From Caulobacter sp. (lineage in GTDB: Bacteria > Pseudomonadota > Alphaproteobacteria > Caulobacterales > Caulobacteraceae), in assembly GCA_019636175.1 (NCBI GenBank), contig JAHBYC010000009.1, positions 1-64,000 of the forward strand: a stretch of DNA of 64,000 nucleotides, read 5' to 3'. Positions 34,328 through 42,513 of the stretch are shown here, piece by piece. Position 1 is the stretch's first letter. Every line of letters begins with the position of its first letter. The notes beneath the pieces are model-generated. The model saw nothing but the letters and a program-made list of their open reading frames with translations. It was not told the origin of the DNA and made no database searches. Position numbers and translations under genes: made by a program.

Positions 34328-36157
34328 ATGACCGCCCAACAGACCGCTAACCCCGCCGCCCCCGCTGAAGCCGCCGCCCTGCCCGAGCACCTGACCGGCG
34401 CCGAGATGGTGGTGCGCGCCCTGGTCGATCAGGGCGTCGAGGTGATGTTCGGCTATCCGGGCGGGGCGGTCCTGCCCATCTACGACGCCCTGTTCCAGGA
34501 CAACGAGGCCCACGGCCCGCGCCTGCGCCATATCCTGGTGCGGCACGAACAGGGCGCGGCCCACGCCGCGGAAGGCTACGCCCGCTCGACCGGCAAGCCC
34601 GGCGTTGTCCTGGTCACCAGCGGGCCCGGCGCGACCAACGCCATCACCGGCATCGTCGACGCCCTGATGGACAGCATTCCGATGATCGTCCTGACCGGAC
34701 AGGTTCCGACGCACCTGATCGGCACCGACGCCTTCCAGGAAGCCGACACCGTCGGCATCACCCGCGCCTGCACCAAGCACAATTACCTGGTCAAGGACGT
34801 CCGCGACCTGCCCCGCATCCTGCATGAGGCCTTCCACATCGCCACCAGCGGTCGCCCCGGCCCGGTGCTGATCGACATTCCCAAGGACGTGCAGTTCTCG
34901 CGCGGCGACTACCAGGGACCGGACGAGGTCGTCTTCGGCCACGGCTACGCTCCGCGCACCAAGGGCGATCCGGCGCGCATCGCCGAGGCGGCCCGCCTCA
35001 TCGCCGGCGCCCGACGGCCGATCTTCTACACCGGCGGCGGCGTCATCAACGCCGGCCCGAACGCCAGCGCCCTGCTGCGCGAGTTCGCGGCCATGACCGG
35101 GGCGCCGGTGACCTCGACCCTGATGGGACTGGGCGCCTTTCCCGCCGCCGACCCGGCCTGGCTGGGCATGGTGGGGATGCACGGCACCTTCGAGGCCAAC
35201 AACGCCATGCACGACTGCGATGTGATGGTCTGCGTCGGCGCCCGTTTCGACGACCGGGTGACCGGCCGACTGGACGCCTTCTCGCCGGGCTCGAAGAAGA
35301 TCCACATCGATATCGACGCCAGCTCGATCAACAAGAATGTCCGGGTCGATATCGGCATCGTCGGCGACGCCGCCAGCGTGCTGGAGGACCTGATCGCCGC
35401 CTGGAAGGCCGAAGGCTGCCGCGCCAACCGCCAGGCCCTCGACGAATGGTGGCGCCAGATCGACGGCTGGCGGGCCGTGCAGTGCCTGCGCTACGCCAGG
35501 GGCGGCGAGACCATCAAGCCGCAACTGGCCATCGAGCGGCTTTACGCCCTGACCCGCGACCGCGACACCTACATCACCACCGAGGTCGGTCAGCACCAGA
35601 TGTGGGCGGCGCAATTCTATCGCTTCCAGGAGCCCAATCGCTGGATGACCTCCGGAGGCCTGGGGACCATGGGCTATGGCCTGCCCGCCGCTCTTGGCGT
35701 GCAGCTGGCCCATCCGGAGAGCCTGGTCGTCGATATCGCCGGCGAGGCCAGCATCCAGATGTGCATCCAGGAGATGTCGACCGCGGTGCAATACGGACTG
35801 CCGGTCAAGATCTTCATCCTCAACAACGAATGGATGGGGATGGTCCGCCAGTGGCAGGAACTGCTGCACGGCCAGCGCTACAGCCACAGCTATTCCGAAA
35901 GCCTGCCCGACTTCGTCAAGCTGGCCGAGGCCTATGGCGCCAAGGGCTTGCGCTGCAGCGACCCCGCCGAACTCGATGAGAAGATCCGCGAGATGATCGA
36001 CCACCCCGGGCCGGTGATCTTCGATTGCCGGGTCGAGAAGAGTGAGAACTGCCTGCCGATGATCCCGTCGGGCAAGGCGCACAACGAGATGATCCTGCCG
36101 GAGGAACTGGAAAACCTCGGCTCGGTGATCGACGACGCGGGGCGTAAGCTCGTCTGA
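34328..36157 (+). CDS. ilvB: Acetolactate synthase large (catalytic) subunit
   Basis: ThDP- and FAD-dependent enzyme for the first common step of Val/Leu/Ile synthesis. The 609 residues show the N-terminal PYR domain with FGYPGGAVLPIYDAL and the catalytic Glu in RHEQGAAHAAEGYAR, a central FAD domain (GVINAGPNAS region) and the ThDP domain GLGTMGYGLPAALG with DIAGEASIQM, NNEWMGMVRQWQEL. The aspartate-to-glutamate reading DIAGEAS replaces the usual GD(G/A)S aspartate that binds Mg; many alphaproteobacterial enzymes have GDAS, so this residue deserves a check. Preceded by an attenuator and overlaps ilvH by one base. Confidence 0.95.
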   Translation: MTAQQTANPAAPAEAAALPEHLTGAEMVVRALVDQGVEVMFGYPGGAVLPIYDALFQDNEAHGPRLRHILVRHEQGAAHAAEGYARSTGKPGVVLVTSGPGATNAITGIVDALMDSIPMIVLTGQVPTHLIGTDAFQEADTVGITRACTKHNYLVKDVRDLPRILHEAFHIATSGRPGPVLIDIPKDVQFSRGDYQGPDEVVFGHGYAPRTKGDPARIAEAARLIAGARRPIFYTGGGVINAGPNASALLREFAAMTGAPVTSTLMGLGAFPAADPAWLGMVGMHGTFEANNAMHDCDVMVCVGARFDDRVTGRLDAFSPGSKKIHIDIDASSINKNVRVDIGIVGDAASVLEDLIAAWKAEGCRANRQALDEWWRQIDGWRAVQCLRYARGGETIKPQLAIERLYALTRDRDTYITTEVGQHQMWAAQFYRFQEPNRWMTSGGLGTMGYGLPAALGVQLAHPESLVVDIAGEASIQMCIQEMSTAVQYGLPVKIFILNNEWMGMVRQWQELLHGQRYSHSYSESLPDFVKLAEAYGAKGLRCSDPAELDEKIREMIDHPGPVIFDCRVEKSENCLPMIPSGKAHNEMILPEELENLGSVIDDAGRKLV

Positions 36158-36717
36158 TGACCGACCCCGTCCTTCCCTCCCAGCCCGCCTCCGCCTATGA
36201 CCTCGCCCACGAGACCGAGGTCGAGTCGCTCGCCACCTTCGCCCTGCTGGTCGACAACGAGGCCGGGGTCCTGCACCGCGTCGTCGGCCTGTTCGCCGCC
36301 CGGGGCTACAATATCGAAAGCCTCACCGTCGCCGAGACCGACCGAAAGTCGCACACCAGCCGCATCACCGTGGTCACCCGCGGCGCCCCCCATGTGCTGG
36401 AGCAGATCGAGGCCCAGCTGGAGAAGGTGGTCAGCGTTCGCCGGGTGCATGACGTCACCCGCGACCCGAACGGCGTCGAACGTGAACTGGCCCTGATCAA
36501 GGTGCGGGGCGCCGGGGCCGACCGGGTCGAGGCCCTGCGGGTGGCCGAGATCTTCCGCGCCCGCGTGATCGACACCACCTCCACCAGCTTCGTCTTCGAG
36601 ATCACCGGCGCGCCTGGCAAGATCGACAGCTTCGTCGAACTGATGCGGCCTCTGGGACTGGTCGAACTGTCGCGCACCGGCGTGCTGTCCATCGAGCGCG
36701 GCGCCGAGGGGATGTAG
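36157..36717 (+). CDS. ilvH: Acetolactate synthase small (regulatory) subunit
   Basis: Regulatory subunit that stimulates IlvB and confers valine feedback inhibition. The 186-residue protein has the N-terminal ACT domain (FALLVDNEAGVLHRVVGLFA, ARGYNIESLTVAETDRKSHT) and the conserved C-terminal domain (VIDTTSTSFVFEITGAPGKI, LVELSRTGVLSIERG). Its ATG overlaps the ilvB stop (TGATG). The gene is also called ilvN in Caulobacter. Confidence 0.95.
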   Translation: MTDPVLPSQPASAYDLAHETEVESLATFALLVDNEAGVLHRVVGLFAARGYNIESLTVAETDRKSHTSRITVVTRGAPHVLEQIEAQLEKVVSVRRVHDVTRDPNGVERELALIKVRGAGADRVEALRVAEIFRARVIDTTSTSFVFEITGAPGKIDSFVELMRPLGLVELSRTGVLSIERGAEGM

Positions 36718-36737
36718 CCCGGGCCTCAGACCCGGGC
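36717..36737 (+). terminator. Possible terminator between ilvH and the convergent regulator gene
   Basis: A 7-bp perfect stem GCCCGGG / CCCGGGC with a 7-nt loop lies directly at the ilvH stop and before the stop of the minus-strand gene. There is no T-tract, so it may be only a 3' stabilising hairpin. Confidence 0.35.
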
Positions 36738-38105
36738 GACCTCGCCCTGCTCACGGCCGGCGACGGCGTCGGCCACGATCCTCAGGCCCTGTTCCAGGCT
36801 CGCCCGATGGGCGGGCGCGCCGAGGCACAGCCGCAGGCCCCGGGTCGTTCCCGGGCCAACGATCGGCGCGTCCGGCGGCGTCAGCTGCACCCCGCCCCGC
36901 AGGCAGCGGCCGGCGACTCGCTCCGCCTCCAGCTCCGGCATCGGCAACCACAGGTGCAGGCTGGCCTGCCCGCCCGGTCGTTCGACGACGGGCCCCAGGA
37001 TGTCCAGCGCCAGCGCCAGCCGCGCCCGCGCCTCGGCGACGTTTTCGCTGACGATCGCCTCGGCGGTCCCGTCCTCGATCCATTGCGTGGCGATCATCCG
37101 CTCCAGGGCGCCGCCGGCCCCATAGAGGCCTTCCACCGCCTGCAGGATGCGATCCTGCACGGCCTGGTCCGGCGCGACCACCACCCCGGCCCGCAGCCCG
37201 GGCGCCACCAGCTTGGACAGGCTGGCGACGAACAGCGTCCGCTCCGGCGCCAGGCTGGCGATGGGCTGATGGCGCAATGGCCCGGCATACTGGCCGTAGA
37301 CGTCGTCCTCGATGATCCACAGCGCCTGGCGGCGCGCGACCTCAACGATGGCGTCGCGCCGGGATGGGCTCATGGTGCGGCCGGTGGGGTTCTGCAGCGT
37401 CGGCAGCAGATAGACCGCGCGGGCGCCGGACGCCGGCGCCGCCCGGGCCAGGGCGTCCGGCTCCATGCCCTCCTCATCCATCGCCACCCCGACCAGGCGA
37501 TAGCCCGCCGCCTCGGCGAGGGGTTTCAGCCCCATGTAGGTCGCTTCCTCACACAGGACGGCGTCGCCGGACCGGCAGACCGCCCCCAATGCCAGCGCCA
37601 GCCCCTGCTGCGCGCCGCCGCACAGCACGGCCCGCTCCGGCGACACGTCCTCCAGCCCGCAGATCCGCGCCAGCCAGCCGGCCATCGCCGCCCGCTGCGC
37701 CATCTCTCCGGCCCGCGGCGCGTAGTGAAGCGCGCGGGCCAGGTCAGGGCGCCGCTGCAGCCCGGCCACCGCCTGGCCGATCAGCGTCTCGGCCCGCCCC
37801 ATCGGCGGCAGGTTGCGGGACAGGTCGATCATCCCGTCGCCCGGGGCCGCCGTCCGCTCGGCGACGAACGATCCCCGGCCGACCCGGGCCGTGATCAGGC
37901 CGCTCTGCTCGGCCGCGGCGTAGGCGCGGGTGACCGTACCCAGGCCCAGCCCGGTTGCATGCGCCAGCTCACGTTGCGGCGGCAGGCGCGTCCCGGCGGC
38001 CAGCACGCCGTCAGCGATGTCGCGCGCCAGGGCGGAGAGCAGCCGCTCGTGCAGGGGCTCGCGCCCCTGGGGCAGGTTCGGCGTCCAGATTTCCGGTCGA
38101 TACAT
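36726..38105 (-). CDS. MocR-type regulator (GntR wHTH fused to PLP aminotransferase fold)
   Basis: About 459 residues. The N-terminal GntR winged helix (EPLHERLLSALARDIADGVL, GTRLPPQRELAHATGLGLGT, VTRAYAAAEQSGLITARVGR) is followed by a class I aminotransferase-like domain with YLLPTLQNPTGRTMS, WIIEDDVYGQY and the PLP-lysine region FVASLSKLVAPGLRAG. MocR proteins use bound PLP or amino-PLP as effector and usually control a divergent neighbour. The ATG at 38105 (MYRPEIW) is preferred; a GTG at 38111 is also possible. It is divergent from the GFA and PhzF genes, its likely targets. Confidence 0.92.
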   Translation of the reverse strand: MYRPEIWTPNLPQGREPLHERLLSALARDIADGVLAAGTRLPPQRELAHATGLGLGTVTRAYAAAEQSGLITARVGRGSFVAERTAAPGDGMIDLSRNLPPMGRAETLIGQAVAGLQRRPDLARALHYAPRAGEMAQRAAMAGWLARICGLEDVSPERAVLCGGAQQGLALALGAVCRSGDAVLCEEATYMGLKPLAEAAGYRLVGVAMDEEGMEPDALARAAPASGARAVYLLPTLQNPTGRTMSPSRRDAIVEVARRQALWIIEDDVYGQYAGPLRHQPIASLAPERTLFVASLSKLVAPGLRAGVVVAPDQAVQDRILQAVEGLYGAGGALERMIATQWIEDGTAEAIVSENVAEARARLALALDILGPVVERPGGQASLHLWLPMPELEAERVAGRCLRGGVQLTPPDAPIVGPGTTRGLRLCLGAPAHRASLEQGLRIVADAVAGREQGEVARV

Positions 38106-38119
38106 TGTCACGATACAAT
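38104..38119. promoter_or_regulatory. Inverted repeat in the MocR/GFA divergent region
   Basis: ATTGT-N6-ACAAT overlaps the start of the MocR-type gene, in an AT-rich 70-bp region (38,100-38,160) that contains TATAAT on the plus strand. Position and symmetry suit autoregulation and control of the divergent genes. Motif evidence only. Confidence 0.45.
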
Positions 38120-38175
38120 ACTATAATTGACTCTATATCAATGATGCGGAATCTGCGCGGACAAGGAGACAATCC

Positions 38176-38541
38176 ATGCCCCGCTACGCCGGCGCCTGTC
38201 ATTGCGGGACCCTTCGCTTCGAGGTCGAGGCGGACCCGGTCGAGACAACCAGCTGCGATTGCTCGCTCTGCGCCATGCGCAATGCGGTGATGATCCAGGT
38301 CCCGCAGGCGGCCCTGCGCCTGCTGGCGGGCGAGGACCTGCTGGCGACCTATGTCTGGAACACCGGCGTCGCCCGACACCACTTCTGCGGCCGCTGCGGC
38401 GTCTATGTCTTCCATCGCAAGCGCGCCGCGCCGGACAGCTTCGGCGTCAATGTCTTCTGCCTGCGGGACTTCGACCCCGCCCCGCTCCCCCACCGGCGCA
38501 CCGACGGCGCCGGCATGTCGCTTCTGGAGGCCCGCCTATGA
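38176..38541 (+). CDS. GFA / CENP-V domain zinc protein
   Basis: A 121-residue protein with the zinc-binding pattern of the glutathione-dependent formaldehyde-activating (GFA) family: GACHCGTLRFEVEADP, then CDCSLC and HHFCGRCGVYVFHR. Six to seven Cys bind two zinc ions. Family members bind S-hydroxymethylglutathione or related thiol adducts; catalytic activity is disputed and the role here is unknown. The stop overlaps the start of the PhzF gene by four bases (ATGA), so the two form an operon. Ribosome binding site AAGGAG is present. Confidence 0.9.
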   Translation: MPRYAGACHCGTLRFEVEADPVETTSCDCSLCAMRNAVMIQVPQAALRLLAGEDLLATYVWNTGVARHHFCGRCGVYVFHRKRAAPDSFGVNVFCLRDFDPAPLPHRRTDGAGMSLLEARL

Positions 38542-39341
38542 TCCTTCCCATCTATCAGGTCGACGCCTTCGCCGACGCCCCCTTCCAGGGCAACCCGGCC
38601 GCGGTGGTTCCCCTCGACGCCTGGATCGACGCCGACCGGATGCAGGCCATCGCGGGCGAGAACAACCTGGCGGAAACCTCCTTCTTCGTCCCGGAGGGCG
38701 ACGGGTTCGGCCTGCGCTGGTTCACCCCCGAGGTCGAGGTGCCGCTGTGCGGTCACGCCACCCTGGCCAGCGCCCATGTCCTCTTTCGCCATCTCGGCTA
38801 CGGCGGCGAGCAGATCACCTTTCAGACCCTGAGCGGCCCCCTCCGGGTCAGCCGCACCGCCGACGGCCTGCTGGACATGGATTTCCCCGCGCGTCCCGGC
38901 CCCGAGAGCCCGCCGCCGGCCGAGCTGGTCGCGGCGCTGGGCGCCCGGCCCCGCGCCATCGTCGAGGGCGCCACCATGCTGGCCATCTTCGATGACGAGG
39001 CCGAGATCGCCGCCATGACGCCGGATTTCGGCGCCCTGGCCCGCTTCTGCCGACCGCTGGACAATATCGGGGTGTCGGTGACGGCCCGGCACCAGGGCGA
39101 CCAGGGCTGGGACTTCGTCTCCCGCTTCTTCGCCCCGGCCAAGGGGATCGACGAGGACCCGGTGACCGGCGGCGCCCACTGCGCCCTGACCCCCTACTGG
39201 GCGCCGCGGCTGGCAAAGACCAGCCTCGTCGGCCGCCAGCTGTCGCGGCGCGGCGGCACCGTGCTGTGCGAGGATCGCGGCGACCGGGTCGGCCTGAGGG
39301 GACGCTGCGCCGACTATCTGGTCGGTCAGATCGCGATCTGA
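38538..39341 (+). CDS. PhzF family isomerase/epimerase
   Basis: A 267-residue member of the PhzF (diaminopimelate epimerase-fold) family. It shows IYQVDAFADAPFQGNPAAVV at the N-terminus, the catalytic Glu in NNLAETSFF, LRWFTPEVEVPLCGHATLAS, and the C-terminal DEDPVTGGAHCALTPYW with its conserved GxxHC. Relatives isomerise small carboxylic acids; no phenazine genes are present, so the substrate is unknown. Overlaps the GFA gene and is likely under the divergent MocR-type regulator. Confidence 0.92.
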   Translation: MILPIYQVDAFADAPFQGNPAAVVPLDAWIDADRMQAIAGENNLAETSFFVPEGDGFGLRWFTPEVEVPLCGHATLASAHVLFRHLGYGGEQITFQTLSGPLRVSRTADGLLDMDFPARPGPESPPPAELVAALGARPRAIVEGATMLAIFDDEAEIAAMTPDFGALARFCRPLDNIGVSVTARHQGDQGWDFVSRFFAPAKGIDEDPVTGGAHCALTPYWAPRLAKTSLVGRQLSRRGGTVLCEDRGDRVGLRGRCADYLVGQIAI

Positions 39342-39392
39342 TCCGGCCGCCAGGCGATCTTCCAACGCGACTGTGACGGCCGGGTTATTCCC

Positions 39393-39416
39393 TTGGAAGG
39401 GATGCCACCCTATATT
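39393..39416 (+). promoter_or_regulatory. Putative ssrA promoter
   Basis: TTGGAA at 39393-39398 and CTATAT(T) at 39410-39416, with a short spacer as allowed for the Caulobacter housekeeping consensus (TTGACGS, N10-14, GCTANAWC). Transcription would start near 39420, right before the acceptor RNA piece. Confidence 0.5.
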
Positions 39417-39419
39417 GGG

Positions 39420-39757
39420 AGGGTCCGGGCTTGCCCGGACTATGGAGATAAACGCGCACGTAATAAGCGGACTGGACCCGGGTGCGATTCCCGGCGGCTC
39501 CACCAATTCTCTTCCGGGTTATCGCCGGGAAGCATGGGGCCGATCAGCATCGACAGACGTGTAAAGGTGATTGCTTTCTCTCGGCATGGCCCACCGTTTC
39601 GGGCCGTTAAACTAACTGCGAACGATAACTTCGCTGAAGAGTTCGCCGTCGCCGCGTAATGCAGCGCCGGAGCACTCGCTCTAAAGCCCTGCGGGTTTAG
39701 CACCTTCAGGCGGGGCCCGGGGGGAGCCTGGCAACAGAATCCCCCCACTTCCACCGA
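39420..39757 (+). ncRNA. ssrA: tmRNA, circularly permuted two-piece form
   Basis: Rescues stalled ribosomes and tags their products for ClpXP. The acceptor piece comes first and ends with CCA at 39503-39505; it contains a T-arm (CCGGG-TGCGATT-CCCGG, 39478-39494) joined directly to the acceptor strand CGGCTCC (39495-39501). After a 30-nt internal spacer the coding piece starts at 39536 with GGGGCCG, which pairs with CGGCTCC. The tag frame starts at GCG 39618 and encodes ANDNFAEEFAVAA, with TAA at 39657-39659. Two downstream pseudoknot-type segments follow, including GGGGGGA..TCCCCCC. Outer ends are estimates. The tag equals that of C. crescentus. Confidence 0.93.
39722..39757 (+). repeat. 36-nt direct repeat, copy 1 (last pseudoknot segment of tmRNA)
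   Basis: GGGAGCCTGGCAACAGAATC and the following CCCCCACTTCCACCGA. This copy is within the predicted tmRNA coding piece, where GGGGGGA (from 39719) can pair with TCCCCCC. Confidence 0.85.
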
Positions 39758-39797
39758 ACGATGAAAAGGCTCCCCCCTTTCTTGCCTGTAGGGGTGC

Positions 39798-39833
39798 GGG
39801 AGCCTGGCAACAGAATCCCCCCACTTCCACCGA
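39798..39833 (+). repeat. 36-nt direct repeat, copy 2 (duplicated tmRNA segment)
   Basis: An exact copy of 39722-39757, displaced by 76 bp and outside the predicted tmRNA. It lies between ssrA and pyk. The 40 bp between the copies contain a small hairpin (AAAGGCTCC..). Two copies only, so not a CRISPR. Confidence 0.9.
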
Positions 39834-39976
39834 CTGCAGGATCGCCGCCGCGCCGACAGATGGCGCGCGACCGTTCACCGCGCCGTGACCGCCGGGGCCG
39901 TTGACGTTGCGGGCGTTACAGGCCAACTCCGGTCGCTCTTGAAGAGGGCCCGGCAGAGGTCCGTCCGGGAGCGTTT

Positions 39977-41443
39977 ATGCCAGGCCGCCACCACATTCTT
40001 CGACGCCGCCGCGCCAAGGTGGTCGCCACCCTGGGTCCGGCCTCGGCGAGCGCCGAAATGATCGAGACCCTGCACAAGGCCGGCGCCGACGTCTTCCGTC
40101 TGAACTTCAGCCACGGCGATCACGCCGACCATGCGCGGAACCTGGGCTACATCCGGGCTCTGGAAAAGAAGACCGGTCACGCCATCGGGGTGCTGGCCGA
40201 TGTCCAGGGGCCGAAGCTGCGGGTCGGGCGGTTCAGCAATGGCCATGTCATCCTGCAGAAGGGCCAGGCCTTCCGTCTCGACCTGTCGCCGATGCCCGGC
40301 GATGTCGGACGGGTGCAACTGCCCCACCCGGAGATCATCTCCGCCGCCACCCCGGGGATGAACCTGCTGATCGATGACGGCAAGCTGAGGTTGCGTGTCG
40401 ATCACGTCCGCCCGGACCATCTGGAAACCACGGTCGTCGTGGCTGGCCGCCTGTCGGACCGCAAGGGCGTCAATGTGCCGGACGTGGTGCTGCCGATTCC
40501 CGCCCTGACCCGCAAGGACCGGGAGGATCTGGCCTTCGCCCTCGAAGCCGGGGTGGATTTCGTCGGTCTCAGCTTCGTGCAGCGGCCCGAGGACGTCATC
40601 GAGGCGCGGGAGCTGGTCAAGGGGCGGGCCTGGATCCTGACCAAGCTGGAAAAGCCCCAGGCGCTTGTAAATCTTGATGAAATCATCGCTCTCAGCGACG
40701 CGGTGATGGTGGCTCGTGGCGACCTGGGCGTCGAACTGCCGGCCGAGGAGGTGCCGCTGGCCCAGCGCCGCATCGTCCGCAAGGCCCGCGAGCTGGGCCG
40801 GCCGGTGATCGTCGCCACCCAGATGATGGAGAGCATGATCAACTCCCCCACCCCGACCCGCGCCGAGGCCAGCGATGTCGCCGGGGCCCTGTTCGAGGGG
40901 GCGGACGCGGTGATGCTGTCGGCCGAGACCGCCGCCGGCCAGTATCCGCTGGAGGCGGTCGAGATGATGGATCGCATCCTGACCCGGGTCGAACGCGACG
41001 GCGAATGGCGTGAAACCATGGACGAGCGCCCGCTGGCGCCTGAAACCACCTCTTCCGGCGCCATCGCCGCCGCCGCCCGCCAGGTGGCCGACAGCGCCGG
41101 CGCCAAGGCCATCGTCGCCTTCAGCCATGGCGGCTCGACGGCGCTGAGAATCTCCCGCCAGCGGCCGACCGCGCCGATTCTGGGCCTGACGCCGGTGATG
41201 GAAACCGCCCGCAGGCTGGCCCTGGCCTGGGGGGTGCATGCGGTGAAGATCGAACCGCATGACACCATGACCGCCGCCGTCCAGGGCGCCCTGGACGTCG
41301 CCCGGCGCGAGGGCTTCGCCACCTGGGGCGACGAGATCGTCGTCACCGCCGGCATTCCCTTCAACACCCCGGGCACCACCAACGCCCTGCGCGTCGCGGC
41401 CCTGACCCGCACGCCGCGCAGCGCCGCCGATCAAGAGAACTGA
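39977..41443 (+). CDS. pyk: Pyruvate kinase
   Basis: Last step of glycolysis: phosphoenolpyruvate plus ADP to pyruvate plus ATP. At 488 residues it has normal length, with ATLGPASASAEMIETLHKAG and FRLNFSHGDH at the N-terminus (nucleotide and K+ site), the B-domain from about 75 to 170, the active-site lysine region ILTKLEKPQALVNLDEI, the segment MVARGDLGVELPAEEVP, TQMMESMINSPTPTRAEASD and the C-terminal allosteric domain. Preceded by ssrA and its repeat; the next gene, sspB, starts 94 bp downstream. Confidence 0.96.
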   Translation: MPGRHHILRRRRAKVVATLGPASASAEMIETLHKAGADVFRLNFSHGDHADHARNLGYIRALEKKTGHAIGVLADVQGPKLRVGRFSNGHVILQKGQAFRLDLSPMPGDVGRVQLPHPEIISAATPGMNLLIDDGKLRLRVDHVRPDHLETTVVVAGRLSDRKGVNVPDVVLPIPALTRKDREDLAFALEAGVDFVGLSFVQRPEDVIEARELVKGRAWILTKLEKPQALVNLDEIIALSDAVMVARGDLGVELPAEEVPLAQRRIVRKARELGRPVIVATQMMESMINSPTPTRAEASDVAGALFEGADAVMLSAETAAGQYPLEAVEMMDRILTRVERDGEWRETMDERPLAPETTSSGAIAAAARQVADSAGAKAIVAFSHGGSTALRISRQRPTAPILGLTPVMETARRLALAWGVHAVKIEPHDTMTAAVQGALDVARREGFATWGDEIVVTAGIPFNTPGTTNALRVAALTRTPRSAADQEN

Positions 41444-41537
41444 GCCCTTCGCTTCTCGCCCTCTGAATGAGCATCTTTGCGACCGGGCCGGGAGCGGTTA
41501 GGTTGCATGACTTCTATTTTGGAACCGCGTGCGACCT

Positions 41538-42035
41538 ATGCCTCAAGACAAGCCTCCGCAGGACTTGATGCACTATGAGGCGATGGCCCAGGATGCCTTG
41601 CGCGGCGTGGTCAAGGCGGCGTTGAAGCGCGCCGCGGCGCCGGGCGGCCTGCCGGGCGAGCACCATTTCTACATCACCTTCAAGACCAGGGCGCCAGGCG
41701 TTTCCGGTCCGCCGGAGGTGCTGTCGAAATACCCCGACGAGATGACCATCATCCTGCAGCACCAGTACTGGGATCTTGGTCCGGGCGAGACCTTCTTCAC
41801 CGTCACCCTGAAGTTCGGCGGCCAGCCCAAGCGCCTGTCGATCCCCTACACGGCCGTGGTCAGGTTCTTCGATCCCTATGTGCAGTTCGGCCTGCAGTTC
41901 GAGCCGCCGGAGGACTATCTGCTGGCCGACGAAGAAGAGGAGGACGCCGAGGCGCCCGCCTCGGTCGAGGAGCCCGGGGACGGCGACGAGCCGGCCGCCA
42001 AGGTCGTCTCCCTGGACCAGTTCCGCAAGAAATGA
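41538..42035 (+). CDS. sspB: SspB-type ClpXP adaptor (alphaproteobacterial)
   Basis: Binds the ssrA tag and tethers tagged proteins to ClpX. The 165-residue protein has the SspB core (LMHYEAMAQDALRGVVKAAL, HHFYITFKTRAPGVSGP, MTIILQHQYWDL, FGGQPKRLSIPYTAVVRFFD) of the alpha-type family, then an acidic, disordered linker (DEEEEDAEAPASVEEP) and a C-terminal ClpX-binding tail (AKVVSLDQFRKK). Located 1.8 kb after ssrA. The ATG at 41538 is preferred over GTG at 41529. Overlaps the thioesterase gene by four bases. Confidence 0.94.
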   Translation: MPQDKPPQDLMHYEAMAQDALRGVVKAALKRAAAPGGLPGEHHFYITFKTRAPGVSGPPEVLSKYPDEMTIILQHQYWDLGPGETFFTVTLKFGGQPKRLSIPYTAVVRFFDPYVQFGLQFEPPEDYLLADEEEEDAEAPASVEEPGDGDEPAAKVVSLDQFRKK

Positions 42036-42502
42036 GCGAGACCGTCGCCGATCCGTCCGAGTCCGTCAGTGACGAGGCGCTGCTTCAGCGATTTCTCAAC
42101 TCCAAGGCCCAACCGACCGGCTCCCGGACCCTGGGCTTCCGCATGCTCTCCCTGAGCCAGGCCGAAAAGCGGGTCGAGGTCGCCTTCGAGGCGCGGGCGG
42201 ATCTGCTGTGCAATCCGATGGGCCAGATCCAGGGCGGCTTTGTCAGCGCCATGCTGGACGAATGCATGTCCGTCGCCGGCGTCGTCGCCTCCGGGATGAC
42301 CTGCGTCATGCCGACCCTGGAGATGAAGACCAGCTTCTTCCGCCCCGCGACGCCCGGCTCCCTGCGCGGAGTCGGCAGGGTGGTGCGCTGGGGCAAGACC
42401 ATCGCCTTTCTGGAAGGCGAACTGTTTGATGATCAGCAGCGTCTGCTGGCCAAGGCCACCGCCACGGCCATGCCGACGCCGTTCAGGGCTTTCAGGAAAT
42501 AG
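42032..42502 (+). CDS. PaaI-type hotdog thioesterase
   Basis: A 156-residue hotdog-fold protein. The pattern NPMGQIQGGFVSAMLDECMS (HGG-type helix region, with Gln in place of the usual His) and ASGMTCVMPTLEMKTSFFRP fits the PaaI / acyl-CoA thioesterase group, followed by GRVVRWGKTIAFLEGELFDD. It probably hydrolyses an acyl- or aryl-CoA. Starts inside the sspB stop (ATGA), so it is coupled to sspB; the functional link is unclear. Confidence 0.88.
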   Translation: MSETVADPSESVSDEALLQRFLNSKAQPTGSRTLGFRMLSLSQAEKRVEVAFEARADLLCNPMGQIQGGFVSAMLDECMSVAGVVASGMTCVMPTLEMKTSFFRPATPGSLRGVGRVVRWGKTIAFLEGELFDDQQRLLAKATATAMPTPFRAFRK

Positions 42503-42513
42503 GGGGGACAGGC

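Noticed and set aside
39393..39659. Open reading frame of 88 codons ending in the tmRNA tag
   Set aside because: It is the tmRNA gene. Only the last 13 codons are translated, in trans, on stalled ribosomes.
39722..39833. CRISPR-like pair of 36-nt repeats
   Set aside because: Only two copies; one lies in the tmRNA pseudoknot, the spacer is 40 bp with a hairpin, and no cas genes are near. It is a segmental duplication.
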